Part shown: positions 41,873 to 54,677 of the stretch, one piece after another
How positions within the stretch are numbered: position 1 is the stretch's first letter
How the letters are laid out: every line of letters starts with the position of its first letter
Assembly (NCBI RefSeq): GCF_023078275.1
Contig: NC_062978.1
Coordinates: forward strand, 9,314,585 to 9,378,584
DNA length: 64,000 nt
DNA from: Leguminivora glycinivorella
Taxonomy: Eukaryota; Arthropoda; Insecta; Lepidoptera; Tortricidae
Direction of reading: 5' to 3'
The notes under the pieces: generated by a model
Seen by the model: the letters and a program-made list of their open reading frames with translations, nothing else
Databases searched by the model: none
What the model was told of the DNA's origin: nothing
Translations under genes and position numbers: made by a program

Positions 41873-42052
41873 TCTGATTGTGGTGACTAGTTACCAATTT
41901 GACCCAGATTCCTATGATTAAGATTCAGATGGCTAATGACATGTTAGCTGTCAACATCAACAGTCCCGTTCTTTACTCGAAAATGAAACTGTTGACAGCT
42001 GATATGTCCAGATCAAATTCATAACCAGTTATAACAATGATAATAAGCCTCC
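41873..42052. mobile_element. MITE of about 180 bp with nested inverted repeats
   Basis: GGAGGCTTATTCTGATTGTG on the left pairs imperfectly with AACAATGATAATAAGCCTCC on the right. Inside, TTAGCTGTCAACATCAACAG pairs with ACTGTTGACAGCTGATATG. No coding frame. Confidence 0.65.
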
Positions 42053-43915
42053 TGGTGACTGACGTCTCACGCTCTTCAGCTTTCTGAGGCTAAATTAAAT
42101 ATTTATTAAATAAAAGCGTCTGCCCTTAGATAAGACGCTTCTCACGAGCTGGGTGTCCCCGCGCTCGAGGTTACTGAGGAAATGTGACAAGCCTACCATT
42201 GTTTTGATGGGTTGATTTACTTAAAGGAGATTGAACTTTGTGTATTCTCAGTCTATTTCAAATGCGTGAAATATTTAGCTGAACTATCTAGCTTTTGGGT
42301 ATTGAAGAAGCCATACTAGGAGTTATTCAAACCACGGAAAACCTCAACACTCTTAGTACCTACGTAAAAAAATCGCGCAAAAACAAATTGGCTGTTTTAT
42401 ACCTCAGTATTATCTACACCTATGAGGTGTCTGAGATTTTTAGTGGCTGTTGTAGCTCCCTGTATATTTTTCAATTGGCTCAGGCTGAAGGCCACAGTTA
42501 CAGCTCTGGTTAATCACAATCGCCAGTTGACACAGTTGACCTTTCATACAATAAGCCGAACAGAACTATGAATGAATTATGAAACTGAGTAAGTGTGGGT
42601 ATGTTGTCACCGTGGGGTGGTCGCGGCGCTTTGTCATAGGTATGGCATTGCTATGCCCACTGTCAACACACTCACTACTCGCACACAGTTTTTTGTGCGC
42701 GCATGTGGCAGACCGCCCAGACCACGAACCCTACAAATATTTGCCTTCAATTCAGAAACGCTTAGAGCCTTAGTCCAAATCAATGAAACGGTTGAACAGA
42801 ACAGGTCAATCTGGTTAGGGTAGGTTACATTTGTTGTCCATTCACGACTATAAAAAAAGAAACCTAATAAAAGATAAATTTGCTTTGTATAAACCTAAGG
42901 TGGTCTGCCAATTAATATGCTGATAGGTAACATATTTGTACAGTTCGACCAAAAGTAAATTGCTGTAGGTAATGTTATTCAGCAACGCACGGGTTCCAAT
43001 GAAAACATTCAACAAATCGACATTGTTATTCATTTACTGCTCTGAAATAAGTGTTTCAAGTGTTCCTCAGACTTTCGCTACCTGTTCACTTTATTTAAGT
43101 AGCAGTGCACCTGTATTAAACTACGTCCATAAATTAATGACAAGATATAGGAAACATTCCGTAATGCGGGCGATCTGCATCATCCTAATGCCTCGGCTGT
43201 CAAACCTTTCCAAATAAATTAGCCTCACCGAATGCTAAGCAGCATCCTTTCATACAAATAAAACAAGTAACGGCGCAATCCATTAATTGACCGGACCCGC
43301 TGTTGAGCGAAAAAAACTCTATCAGATAAACCGGGTAAGTGTTTACGGTTTCTCACGAGTCCGGCCAACCCTCAATGGCGCCTTGCTGATTGATAGCAAC
43401 TTGCCGACCTTCTCACCTCGAGTCTACAAACGATTCTACTCCTTATTTTTATGAAAAGAAAAGTGCATCTAACTTAACTAAAAGCCGTAAAAGATCATTC
43501 TTCTTTGATATAAACGCCTCAAACTAATCTCAAACTTGCTTCACTGCAGTCACGGTGCATTTCTACGCGACGCCCGCATCCATTCAAGGAATTCTGCACC
43601 CTCAGCACATACCTGTCCGCGGCCCACCTCTAAACCGACAAAAAACATTATGTATGTTAATTTCTAACATCAAACATTCTTCATAGTTGTTATGCCGAAT
43701 AGCTTTGTTGTCATAATTTGGTAAAACCGTACCTAATTGCTGGGATATTAAACTTCACAACTATTCTTAAAAAGTAGCATAAATTGTTATAATGGTTAAC
43801 TATTAAGCAGATAATAATTAGTGTCAGCCCGCATATAGGTATTGATTTTCAAAAGAGTATATTAAGTATAGTTAGTACATGAAGCAAATTGGTTGCGTCG
43901 AGACCGGTATTATTT
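42053..43915. other. No gene supported
   Basis: Mostly AT-rich with a few open frames under 82 codons that show no domain-like sequence. No structured repeats noticed. Confidence 0.35.
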
Positions 43916-43919
43916 AGGT

Positions 43920-44290
43920 ACTGATTTTAGGTGTGGCGGGGTAACAAGGCCTGAGGAGGTCGGGCGGCGCGGCCGGCCGGCGGCGGCCGCTCTGTAATCC
44001 CATAGTCGGTGTCGGCTTACGGCGCCTCTCGCCGCAATTATCATATTCCACCTAAACACATAATATTGTGCACGCAATTTTAAAAATAACTGGCGTCCGG
44101 GCCGACCTCAATTGGCCCTGATTTATAGCGAGCAGGGCGCCGCAGCGCCCGCCCGCGCCGATCGCCCGCGAAAGATTGCATTCCCCACACACAAATAACC
44201 ATAAACGCCGCGCGGTCGCTATTTCAGTCGCATATCGACTGCAGGCGAGCTTTCTGCACCACCTGTGATCTTCTAAAACCATTAGTTTCT
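43920..44290. promoter_or_regulatory. GC-rich island, candidate non-coding regulatory element
   Basis: Contains GGCGGCGCGGCCGGCCGGCG around 43960 and CAGGGCGCCGCAGCGCCCGC around 44135, against a strongly AT-rich background. No conserved protein frame or inverted-repeat structure. A CpG-rich promoter or enhancer is possible but not shown. Confidence 0.25.
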
Positions 44291-46202
44291 TTTTATCTTG
44301 AGGTCTTATTTTACGCTGGTGCTTTTGAGTCCAAAGCTCGGTAGGCGATGGCAGGATACATTTCGACTCCGCTAGTTCGAGCCTTTTTTCTTAAGCCTAC
44401 TTTAAAGCGGCAATGAGCTCTATAAAGGTGCGTGTTCCTCCAATCTTAATCATGCATTGATAAGGGTAACTTGAAGCTCCATAAATATTCACGTCGGCCT
44501 TTGTTGCCCGCTGTGAACTGTGTCGCTAAAAGTCCGCGCCGAGAAACCTTCGTTAGATTTATTGTATTCAATTTACTAAGTGAGTATGTTTTGTAGGTAC
44601 GATTGAACCATAAACGCATATTTATCAGACTACATTTAACGTGTCTTAGGTCTGTCTTACATTTATTGTACATAGCATACATAGGTTATTTGACTCGATG
44701 GAAGTCTTTACGCCTATAAAGTTCAAATAATAAATATGTTACGCGGTACGCCTTATATGTTTACCTCGTTATAGTGAAAATATGAACCACTTGCAATAAG
44801 CCACTTATTTTTAGTCTCCTTTTTCAATTAAGTACGGAAATAATTTTCAACTCAATAAATCAGTTGGCAACTACTATTCATTCATATCAGTAGTTCACAT
44901 TTTTCTACATCGGCCATATTAACTAGCAGATTATCAATGAACACATACAAGGATACTCTTAATTAACGAGCTACCTAAAGGGAAAAGTGTTTACATTAAT
45001 TAATCAGTAAGTGAGCTGTGTTACCTGTTGCATTCCAAGGGCTCAAATTGCTAGCACACATACACGCGAGCGCTCGCACCACGATGCACACATGCACAGA
45101 GAGCGTGCATACAATTTATGAATCAAATATATGAATGAGCTCGCGTCACGTGTCGCGGTTCTCACGCCGCTCAGGGTCCTTAGCAAAGAGTACAATCGAT
45201 CAAGCTCTGCGGCAAACGAAACGAAAGACGCTCTATCGCACGAATATGAAAGAGCTATAGGGAGAGATAACTACCATACGCTACGAAGCGTGAACGATTA
45301 GACTTTTGTCTACGGGCCTCTTTTTATCGCGGCGACGTTTTTTTGACGCGCCGTGTCGCGTGGAATACATGTGCGGAACCACGACCCCCACCGAGCACAT
45401 ATGGCGCCTACTTCGCTAATTACTTCATCGTGAACTCGACTCATATTATTGGCTGCTATTGTGCTCACTCGCCAATTTAATTGCGAAAATTGCTAACGCT
45501 GCAATTACGACAAAAAGCTAAAGCATTGATAATGGGGCCCTAGTACGAAACGTACTTTTAAATGAATGAGTATTAGGTACTTATCTACTTACTCAATACA
45601 TTCACAGTTTTCGCATCGTGCATCGTTGTTTTTGAAGAGCCCTTTGTATTGACCGTTTAATTTAAAGGGCTTCATTTTTGACATTTTTGCTATGGAACCC
45701 TAAATCTTTTCCATCGCAAAAACAAATAATTCGGGCATTCGCCCGAACTTAATAGGCATGACAACCGCAACGACGACAATCAAAAACCTGTAAGAGTTGA
45801 CAGATTGGCGTTGATGCCTCTACGCAGTATCTAGCCGGAAATAAAAAGTCACACAATAAACTGGCGCGTGTAAATTACTCGAGGCAACAGCACTTGAACC
45901 ATTGACTTATTTACTTCGTAAGGACTTGCTATACGAGCCAACGAATGGTGCTGATTCATGGACGTTAAAAATTTAAAATCCCTTTAATTGACTCCAAGCG
46001 CGCTTAGCCGTGTCGCGACTTGCGATTCTTGCGAAGTAGAAAACGTTGGACCGGCATCGTGTAAGATGTTTAATCCGTATAAAAGAATATCGTTGACTTG
46101 AACAAAAGTAATGGAAGGCTTTTTGTGTGCCATTAGTCTAACAAACTGCTGTCACGATTCGGGCAGACGAGCCCGGAGCGGCCCCGCGCTTTACAATACA
46201 AC
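44291..46202. other. No gene supported
   Basis: The patch at 45050-45480 is GC-richer and includes CACACATACACGCGAGCGC. No named repeat or coding frame. Confidence 0.35.
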
Positions 46203-46343
46203 CTACAGTCGCCATCAGATATCGGAGCTGCCAAAGCTCTCACCAATATTGGAACACGCACTGTAACGTCTTGACAATAAAGGCGATTTCCCATATTTAT
46301 GAGGGCTATTTGGTAGCTGCGATATATTTAATGTGTACTGTAC
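46203..46343. mobile_element. Decayed MITE, TACAGTCGCCATCAGATAT type
   Basis: ACAGTCGCCATCAGATATCG at the left pairs poorly with the complement of the right end (CGATATATTTAATGTGTACTGTACAG region). It resembles a common lepidopteran MITE whose intact copies have near-perfect inverted ends. The assignment is tentative. Confidence 0.4.
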
Positions 46344-48505
46344 AGTTTAATTCTCAAATAATTAAACAATTTTCAACCTTAACTCTGAAATATAAGTTAC
46401 AAAACGTATGTATGCTTTGACACGATTCTTGGTTGGTACCTCAAACAACCCGCCAAAACTCTAATCTACCGAACATTTCCAGAGGCCCTAAGGTGTCCAC
46501 TCTGACACAAAGACAAGCTAAAATGTTAGGTACTTAGCAATAGTGTTAGCACTGTGTTAAGAACAAATGTTTCCAGCAACCGCAGAGGTTTATAATGTAC
46601 CTAATACCTATTATATTTTTGATAGATGTGCTAAATATATGTAATAGGTACTTATATATTGTAATATTAACTTAAAAAAAATTAAAACCTTAACAGAAAT
46701 CCTCCTTTATCTGATCTGAAGTCCCGTCGTAACTGTTCTATGCGAAAAAATTACAATAAATATTACTTTTTCAGTCATTTAACCTCAGCCACCCAACGAT
46801 CATTAAGATATAGAATCTAAAAAATAAAGCCAGTTTAACAAATAAACTGAGCATTTCCTTGCTCCGTTTGCGATTTGGATTAGTTTATATGGTTCGTGCC
46901 ATTCGTGCAAACCTTGAGGCGATCCCAAGGTTCTAACCTTGCCAAACCAGCATAATAGACACTAGAGACGATAGAATCGTTTTACAATCTTGCAGGCTCC
47001 TAATTTGATTCCCGCATGATAAGTATTTCTAAAATGTTTAACTTTTTACATACCTACTACGTGCTTATTTAGGGCAAATATATTTGCACTGAGGTAGAAG
47101 AGCAGAATGATCAGCTTAAAATAACATCTACTATTAACGTGACGTCGCGTGTGGAAGAACATTAAACTAAATACGCTATTTGGGTCGTGACATGACATTG
47201 AAATCAGCGTTGAAAAAACTTACGTCCATCATTCAACTCGTATCCATGGGAATCGCTTAACACGTTTGCTAACATCTATAGAGGAATGTAAAATTCAGAA
47301 TTCATTCGACATATCCCTGTCACTCAATTCTGCAGCCACGCAAGTCTGAAAGAGACAGAAGGCACACCGTTGTAGATATCGTTTTTCTGCTTAGAAGGCA
47401 TGCGCCCGCGTCGCCTGCGGGCAGTACGTGCCGAAAACTAAATTAGGCTTCACGGTAACAAGGCGCCTTGTAATTAAAGAATGATTAGTCCTGTGGAACA
47501 AAACAAAAGGCTGTTTGCTAATGGAATAAATTGCCTTGAATTGGTAACTTTTGTATAACATTTTGACCATTTATGGCTCATTGGAGCGCACTTCCAAACT
47601 ACATACAACAAATAATCTGGCCTCCATTTAAAACCCCTGTCAATTTATTATGTAAATTGCTTATTAGACCATTTAAGTATACTAAATTTGCCATAATGCG
47701 GACTGATAAAAATTCCGAGAGCAAGTTGTTTAAACTTTAAAAGTGACCTTGGGCGTCCGATGGTATCGTGGCCCCCGAGCAAGGGCTCAGGCAGACCGCT
47801 TACAATGCAATATCTACATGTACATACACTCAGAATCACAGTACCTAGAGCTTCTTTCCTTGTTTGTGCCGCCTATGTTACACTCTTAACTTAGCTTTAC
47901 TAAATACTGATACATAACAATTTCCATTTATTGAATTAAGAGTATAATTATTAATCTTTGGGCTTCGTTATCGTCATTCGCTTTCCCTTCATTTGGGATC
48001 GGCGCAGCATAAGTATCATCTTTACTAGAAGCATAAACAATTATCTCCAATTTTTAAAGTTAACTATTGTACAGATTTTGATAACTTTTAATAAAAAGTT
48101 AACGGGTAAAGAATTGTACATCTACTTCTTTCGCACCTGATAACTTTTAACAGGTTTAGCTCCTGGTTCAGTAAATCCTGAATGGTTAATTGTATTCGCC
48201 CGGGTAAAGTTGTTGTTTAATCTCTCATGCTAATTTCATACCATACAAGCACGTACATTAATTACTGCATACCTAAGTAAAAGGTTCCAAAAATTTAACT
48301 GCAAATGCAGCGAATTTCAGGAAGAGGATCTAGCCAAGATGAAAATTATATTTCAACAACCGCCATGCAATCGATCTCTTTAAATTATAGTCATAGTCCA
48401 AGCCCTCAGATCTGGAATTTGGAGGTAGTAGATAATATCTAAACTCTTTCAATCCTAATGTAGCTATTTCCAAGTTTATTGACCGAAAATGGTTGAGTTA
48501 GAGTA
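46344..48505. other. No gene supported
   Basis: AT-rich; no coding or repeat element recognised by eye. Confidence 0.35.
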
Positions 48506-48620
48506 TCCTGTGGGGTGCCGGGAGGGCCGCGGGCGCCGCCGGTCACTTCGCACGACCCGCCGCATGAGTTTTAATTGAGTCGAGCCCGAGAGGCCTACAC
48601 GGTCAAATGATAGGGTGCCC
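48506..48620. promoter_or_regulatory. Short GC-rich island
   Basis: GGGCGCCGCCGGTCACTTCG, GACCCGCCGCATGAGTTTTA and ATTGAGTCGAGCCCGAGAGG stand out from AT-rich surroundings. Could be a conserved non-coding element; no direct proof. Confidence 0.2.
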
Positions 48621-49780
48621 ATATTTGGGTATTTTATATATACATACACCGACGATACATACATAGAGGTACATTCGATCTGCCTTGTTTCTCAACGCTA
48701 AAACTATTACGATAACGAACAGGTAACCTGTGTAAAATACTCATTTTATACTAACTCTTATGACATAAACGTGGTCGATTGTTACTTGATTGTTGCCATC
48801 ATTGCATATGAAGCACTTCTGACTTTGCTATAAAACTAATAAGAGTCAATGAATGGTATTTTCATTGGGTCCGTCCGTATACCCCGTATGTAATGTTACG
48901 CTATCAATATGTGATTACATTATAATCATTAATCATACACTCAATAATGAAAATGTATGTATGTATCTCTCTCTAGGTTCTGTACTGAGTTAATTTATAA
49001 TTATGTATAAAGCAAAGCTCTTACACGTACCTATAAGGAAAATACTCAGTAGGTATCGGCCGGATTAAAAACCATTACAGTTTTTAGCGAAATCCGTAGA
49101 CGTCGCGCAAAAAAAATCAATTTCGTTTAGAATAGATGTAATTGATCGAACAAAATTCTGAAGTCACTGTCCTAGGCCAGATTCGTGGTCACTGTTCTCG
49201 TGCCACTGAATGTGTCTGTGCGACTGAAAGTTAAACTGACTTATAAAGAACCTTATGCCTGGTTCTTAAAGATTATAAGCTTCGCCTGAGAGAATAGAAT
49301 ACTGTTGTGAGACAGTCATCGCTGTCAGCGTGCGACAAATTGGTCTGTTTATGGGTGCTTATCGAATTGTGTGCTACAGCCGAACTGGAAGGCCCGCTAC
49401 TTATATTTTGCCTGCGTGTATATTAACTAAATAGGAGGAAACTGGAAATACTATAACAGTTTGGTAGCAGGCACTAATACATACTAGCTTTCTGATTACT
49501 TGTACATACAATCATTTAAGTGGGAACGCTACCTAATTAATTTGTTAAAAAATTATCTCAGCATTAAAGCCAACTATTTTTCATCGAAACAAAGCAAGAA
49601 AATTGTTACGTACCCATTAGTGCTCACCGAGTCCATATTTGTCACCGAGAAATGCACCAGTATCAACTGGCCGGCGAGTCTATTATTAGTACCGGGGTAA
49701 TGTTTACTACGGCATCCATAACATAAATCGAAGTAGCAGCCTTGGGAAGAACTTCTCTCAGAGCTCGTTGCGCTGGATAC
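48621..49780. other. No gene supported
   Basis: AT-rich. Nothing recognised. Confidence 0.35.
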
Positions 49781-49784
49781 AAAT

Positions 49785-50230
49785 GAAACCTAGAGAATGG
49801 TTAAGGAGAATCAACAATTAATAGCTCTTAATTAATTACCTTGCACGCATTCCCTCGATCGTTACGATACGATTAGTTTTTGCGAGCGTTCGAGCCGCGC
49901 CGCGCCGTCGTGCAGCGGACAAGCTACCAAGTCCCAAGTCCCAACTCACTTACCTTTACTTGCATTCCTCCGATAATAATACTACGGGTCGATAATAATT
50001 GGACCCGCGTCAGTTATGTTCGGCTGGGCTTTTCAAGACGCTCTTATTAGCGTAATCATTATTACATTGATTTAATAAATGCCTCGCACGTCGTTGTAAG
50101 GAGTTATGAATATAAATATTTATAGTCACGATAACGCCCCCATGGACTCTTGTTAAGCATTCGACCGACATTGATAAGCGCCCATCGCTAATTCAAAGTA
50201 AAACGTTAGCTACTTGACTATTACGAAAAA
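49785..50230. promoter_or_regulatory. Candidate conserved non-coding element
   Basis: Non-repetitive, with balanced composition and clusters of homeodomain-like and GATA-like cores: CTTAATTAATTAC, GTAATCATTATTACATTG, three GATAAT strings and a duplicated CAAGTCCCAAGTCCCAA. There is no open frame. The call is an inference from motif density. Confidence 0.25.
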
Positions 50231-50594
50231 TTATTAAAACTGTTAACAGTGATTGATGATGCCATCCCACACGCCCACGATTATGATAATAGTAGGTACC
50301 TGTTATTTTGGATGCTGACAATATCCACTAATGGGCATCTACCCTACCCCAGCATTAATTTTACGCATACTGCGCATACTTAACTTACAGGAATGTACCA
50401 TGATCGAGCGATAAAATCAATTTAACCGCTACAATGGCCTGTTTGGAATGAGCTCATTTTAGAAAAGTGAATGGTCGGATATTATATTGTTTATTTATAT
50501 ACACATGCATACATAGGTACCTACACTTCTCGACTATCATTTAAAAATCTGGACCGCTTGACACATTATGAATAACCTAAACACAAAATTAAAA

Positions 50595-50670
50595 TTTAGA
50601 AAAAACCTCCGACATAGTGGACCGATTTTCACGAAACATGGCTAAGAGAATCCCGAGTCACGAGTTGGAA
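50595..50670 (-). mobile_element. Fragment of the CAAAAACGACGGGG repeat family
   Basis: TCCGACATAGTGGACCGATT and CACGAAACATGGCTAAGAG match the complement of 29430-29470. Confidence 0.6.
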
Positions 50671-51065
50671 GGATTTCAAAGTGAAATATCAAAGATGGCA
50701 GCTTTAATGTAGATATGGGATATCGGTCCTACATCCGATTACTTTTATTTAATTTTTTTATTTTATTTTATTTGGAAAGCAAACAGAAGTAAACGAGCAG
50801 GAGACAATGTTTCAAACACACAGTAAAACGTTCGCTTATTTCCTAAACAGCTCTCACTAAAAACATTTAAGTATAATGGAACTATTACTACACTTACTAA
50901 ACTTAGGGTAACTAATTACTAACATTAAATACTAAACTTTTACAAGAAGAAACAAAGAACTAACTACAACTATGCAAAATACATATAATAAAGTGTTAAA
51001 TGTAATAAAGTGTGCCTATCTTAGAGAGTAGAGTCGATAATGTAGATTATATTATGCATCTCATA

Positions 51066-51478
51066 TTAATTATCCATTGCCAATTTCAGTACATTTTTCT
51101 TAAATTGACTTTTACTGTCATTAAATATGTCGACTGAAACCCAAAGTTTATTGTACTCATCACAAATTCGGTGTAAAGGTGCGCGCAAGCCAGCGTGGCT
51201 CGAGGACAGCGGGACGGCGAACGAGGCAAGGGATCGCAGTGAGCGCACACCGCGTGTAGGGACTCTAAAATTCAATTGTTCAAGAAGTTCAGAACTGTTG
51301 TAACAACCCGTACAAATATTAAACAGCGTTGTCGCGTCAGCCAGTTTACGCCGAGCCTCAAGGGTTGGAAGGTTATACGTTTTAAGAAGACCCATATATG
51401 TCATCTTTTTACCTGTCAATCTACGGTGCATTGACCGTAGGAACCGCTTTTGCACCATTTCGATAGCGTTGAAGTATT
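51066..51478 (-). pseudogene. Jockey/CR1-like LINE, C-terminal part, separated from its 5' part
   Basis: The minus-strand frame begins at about 51478 with FNAIEMVQKRFLRSMHRRL, then MTYMGLLKTYNLPTLEARRK, LADATTLFNICTG and LRAPLHRICDEYN. This is the region after the reverse transcriptase thumb in insect Jockey/CR1-type elements. The preceding residues (ending SVIWNPKY) are found at about 53710, so a 2.2-kb stack of other repeats has split one original frame. The frame here ends at 51066 near an AT-rich 3' end. The full element would have been several kilobases; this copy is dead. Confidence 0.82.
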
Positions 51479-52435
51479 TTTAGGGTTCCGTACCTCAAAG
51501 AGGAAAAACGGAACCCTTATAGGATCACTCGCGTGTCTGTCTGTCCCTCTGTCACAGCCGATTTCTCCGAAACTACTGGACCGATTTACTTGAAATTTGG
51601 CACACGTATGTAAACTTGTGGCCCAAAGACGGACATGCAGTATAATTAAATGAAATTAAACGAAATTTAATCATAAGGGGCACTTTTGGGGGGTAAAATT
51701 GAAAATTAAAAATCAAAGTTATTAGAACTATATTGTGATACATATCAAATGAAAGAGCATTTTATAAGCATTTCAAATATATTTTTTTTATAGTTTTTAT
51801 TTTGGTAATTTAGAAGTTATTTAAGAAAAATGACCATTCCCCCCCTTATCTCCGAAACTACTTAGCGTAAAATTTTCAAAAAAATACACGAGGTAGCCCT
51901 CTACCTGTAGATTACAGGAAAACCTATTAGAAATCTACAGTCAAGCGTAAGTCGGACTTAAGAGAAAAAAACTCAAATTGAGATTTTCACTCACTGCCGC
52001 TGCAAGTACTTACTAAATGTTTTGAAATTTTGTGAGCGCCATGGACAGGTAGAAAGAAATTCATTTCTGTTTAGAAATTGTTAAAAATTTTAATCATTTG
52101 CCAAAATGACTTAAGTTCCTACTAAAAAAGAGGCGCTTAAGACTGTTTAGAACTGCACTGACCATAATATTGCCCTAATAGGTCCAAAAAATGGTGTATA
52201 TATACGAAAACAAAAAAATTGTGCCACCGACAACCAAAATCTGAAGTCTATTTGCTCTATCTCTTATAGTTTCCAAAATATACGCAAAATCTTTAAAGTA
52301 CAAATCTAGTGTACGTTGCTATCACATGTCGTCAGGCGCTCATGACCTTTTTGTATGGAAATGTCGAAATCCGACTCGCACTTTACCGATTTTCATAGAA
52401 AGTTGTGTTTTATTATAGTTTTGAAGGAGGTTTCT
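51479..52435 (+). mobile_element. AGGGTTCCGTACCTCAAAGAGG-type repeat inserted in the LINE
   Basis: Begins TTTTTAGGGTTCCGTACCTC with hairpin partner AACGGAACCCTTATAGG, then CTCCGAAACTACTGGACCGA and a long AT-rich middle. Near 52360 it has ATCCGACTCGCACTTTACCG. It is related in ends, but not in interior, to the 2517-3077 family. It forms the left part of the insertion that splits the LINE. Confidence 0.7.
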
Positions 52436-52640
52436 TGTTTTTAACCACCAACGCAAAAACGAAGGAGTGTTATAATAATAATAGGTTTGACGCTTGACAT
52501 GTCTGTCTGGCATCATAGCTCCCGAACGAATCAATCGATTTTGATTTAGTTTTTAGGGTTCCGTACCTCAAAGAGGAAAAACCGGCCAAGTGCGAGTCGG
52601 ACTCGCCCACCGAGGGTTCCGTACAAACTTTCAATGGTTA
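52436..52640 (+). mobile_element. Mosaic of two repeat ends
   Basis: 52436-52556 is a CAAAAACG...GTGTTATAA family fragment like 29285. At 52551 it meets TTTTAGGGTTCCGTACCTCA and then ACCGGCCAAGTGCGAGTCGG, terminal pieces of the AGGGTTCCGTA family. Nested insertion or recombination between copies is likely. Confidence 0.6.
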
Positions 52641-52970
52641 AAATATTCATACTACACTCATACTCATATTCATTTATTCATATTTGTAACGCCATTTTAC
52701 ACGTCAAGATTTGATTTAAAAAAATAATATTCATACAACAATAATACTTATTAGAGAATAAATAGACAGAAGATTGAAATTACAAAAAGTTAGGCAATAT
52801 TCACTTAAAAAATGCACAAAAATATTTTTCTGATTAGGTAATAAAAAAATTGTCATAAGTGTAGAACGGGTGCTCGACCAGCCAATTTTTTTAAGCGATA
52901 GGTACTTAAAGTTCGACACACTAGGCGCTTCAACCACATATTGCGGCAATTTATTATAGACGGCAGGGTC

Positions 52971-53164
52971 CAAGCTGAAATTTGGTACCAATATGTATAT
53001 CAATCACGCCAACAAAGTGCAAAAATAAAAAATGGAAAAAAATGTTTTATTAGGGTACCCCCCCTACATGAAAAGTGGGGGCTGATATTTTTTTTATTCC
53101 AATCCCAACGTGTGATATATTGTTGGATAGGTATTTAAAAATGAATAAGGGTTTGCTAAGATCG
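52971..53164 (+). mobile_element. Truncated copy of the 2517-3077 repeat
   Basis: Starts inside the family at AGCTGAAATTTGGTACCAAT and runs to AAGATCG, where the complete copy at 53165 interrupts it. Confidence 0.8.
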
Positions 53165-53711
53165 TTTTTAGGGTTCCGTAGTCAACTAGGAACCCTTATA
53201 GTTTCGCCATGTCTGTCTGTCCGTCCGTCCGTCCGTCCGTCCGCGGATAATCTCAGTAACCGTTAGCACTAGAAAGCTGAAATTTGGTACCAATATGTAT
53301 ATCAATCACGCCAACAAAGTGCAAAAATAAAAATGGAAAAAAATGTTTTATTAGGGTACCCCCCCTACATGTAAAGTGGGGGCTGATATTTTTTTTCATT
53401 CCAACCCCAACGTGTGATATATTGTTGGATAGGTATTTAAAAATGAATAAAGGTTTACTAAGATCGCTTTTTGATAATATGAATAGTTTTGGAAATAATC
53501 GCTCCTAAAGGAAAAAAAAGTGCGTCCCCCCCCTCTAACTTTTGAACCATAAGTTTAAAAAATATGAAAAAAATCACAAAAGTAGAACTTTATAAAGACT
53601 TTCTAGGAAAATTGTTTTGAACTTGATAGGTTCAGTAGTTTTTGAGAAAAATACGGAAAACTACGGAACCCTACACTGAGCGTGGCCCGACACGCTCTTG
53701 GCCGGTTTTTT
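53165..53711 (+). mobile_element. Second full copy of the 2517-3077 repeat
   Basis: Same termini (TTTTTAGGGTTCCGTAGTCA and CTCTTGGCCGGTTTTTT) and a shorter (TCCG)n tract. It abuts the 5' part of the split LINE on its right. Confidence 0.88.
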
Positions 53712-54677
53712 ATATTTCGGATTCCATATTACAGAAGCGTATTCAAGGTATGGTCTTACGAGTGCCTTATATAACATTAGATAAGACGAGGCAGTCTTAA
53801 AAGGTTTTGTGGAACGAAGAACAAATCCCAGCATACGCATTGCTTTGGAGACAATATTATCAACATGCACATCAAAATGAAGCTTATCGTCATATAGTAG
53901 GTACACCCAGATCACGACATTGGTTTACCCTCTTAATGGTACTGTTCCCAATATTGTAATTAGATTTGACAATATTTTTGCGGTTCTTAGTGAAGGTTAT
54001 TTGCATGCATTTGTCAACTGCAAGTTGTAATTTGTTACGCTGACAGTAGTTGAAAAATGAGTTTAAATCACTTTGCAACGCTGAGGAATCATTTTCACTT
54101 TTGATGGCTTTATAAATTTTTAAGTCATTAGCAAACAAAACAAAGCTACTATTTTGGAAGCAAAGAGAGATATCATTGATGAATATAATATACAATAGTG
54201 GACCTAGTATTGAACCTTGAATGACACCGGATGTGACATCAGTTTCCTTGGACTTAAAACCATTTACAACAATGATTTGGGTTCTATTGGATAAATAAGA
54301 TATAAACCACCGGAGAAGATTACCGCGAATACCATTAAATGCAAGCTTTTTTAGTAAGAGTAAATGGTCCACTTTGTCAAACGCCTTCCGAAAATCGGTG
54401 TATATGACGTCTACTTGCTCTCGAGTATCCATGGATTTGAACATGTAGTTACTGTAAAGTAGCAGATTTGTGACAGTGGACTTCTGTTTCATGAATCCAT
54501 GTTGCTCAGGTATAAGAGTACTTTCAACGGAAGGGTAGACAATATCATGTACGAGTGCCTCGAAAAGTTTAGGAATGCAGGATTGGACCGATATAGGTCT
54601 ATAGTTAGAAACCTGAGTTTTAGAACCTGATTTGTGTATGGGAGTTACGTGAGAAACCTTCCAACGCGCGGGGAATT
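53710..54677 (-). pseudogene. Jockey/CR1-like LINE, reverse transcriptase part, frameshifted
   Basis: This is the reverse transcriptase of a non-LTR retrotransposon, which copies RNA at a nicked target. From 54677 the minus frame reads FPARWKVSHVTPIHKSGS, SNYRPISVQSCIPKLFEAL, EQHGFMKQKSTVTNLL, VIYTDFRKAFDKVDHLLLLK, SGVIQGSILGPLLYIIF, FVLFANDLKIYK and LQLAVDKCMQITF. The catalytic FADD box reads FAND, so one essential aspartate is lost. A frameshift near 53905 moves the continuing text (YDDKLHFDVHVDNIVSK, LVRPYLEYASVIWNPKY) to another frame. The N-terminal endonuclease is absent, and at 54678 another repeat begins. The C-terminal part is at 51066-51478. Confidence 0.88.

Noticed and set aside
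45190..45305. Possible additional GTAGCCGAATGGCA-type MITE (ACGAAACGAAAGACGCTC)
   Set aside because: Only short interior similarity and no matching inverted ends.
52941..53508. Similar short proteins predicted in two places (CFIRVPPLH...)
   Set aside because: Both come from copies of one non-coding dispersed repeat, so the similarity does not indicate a gene.
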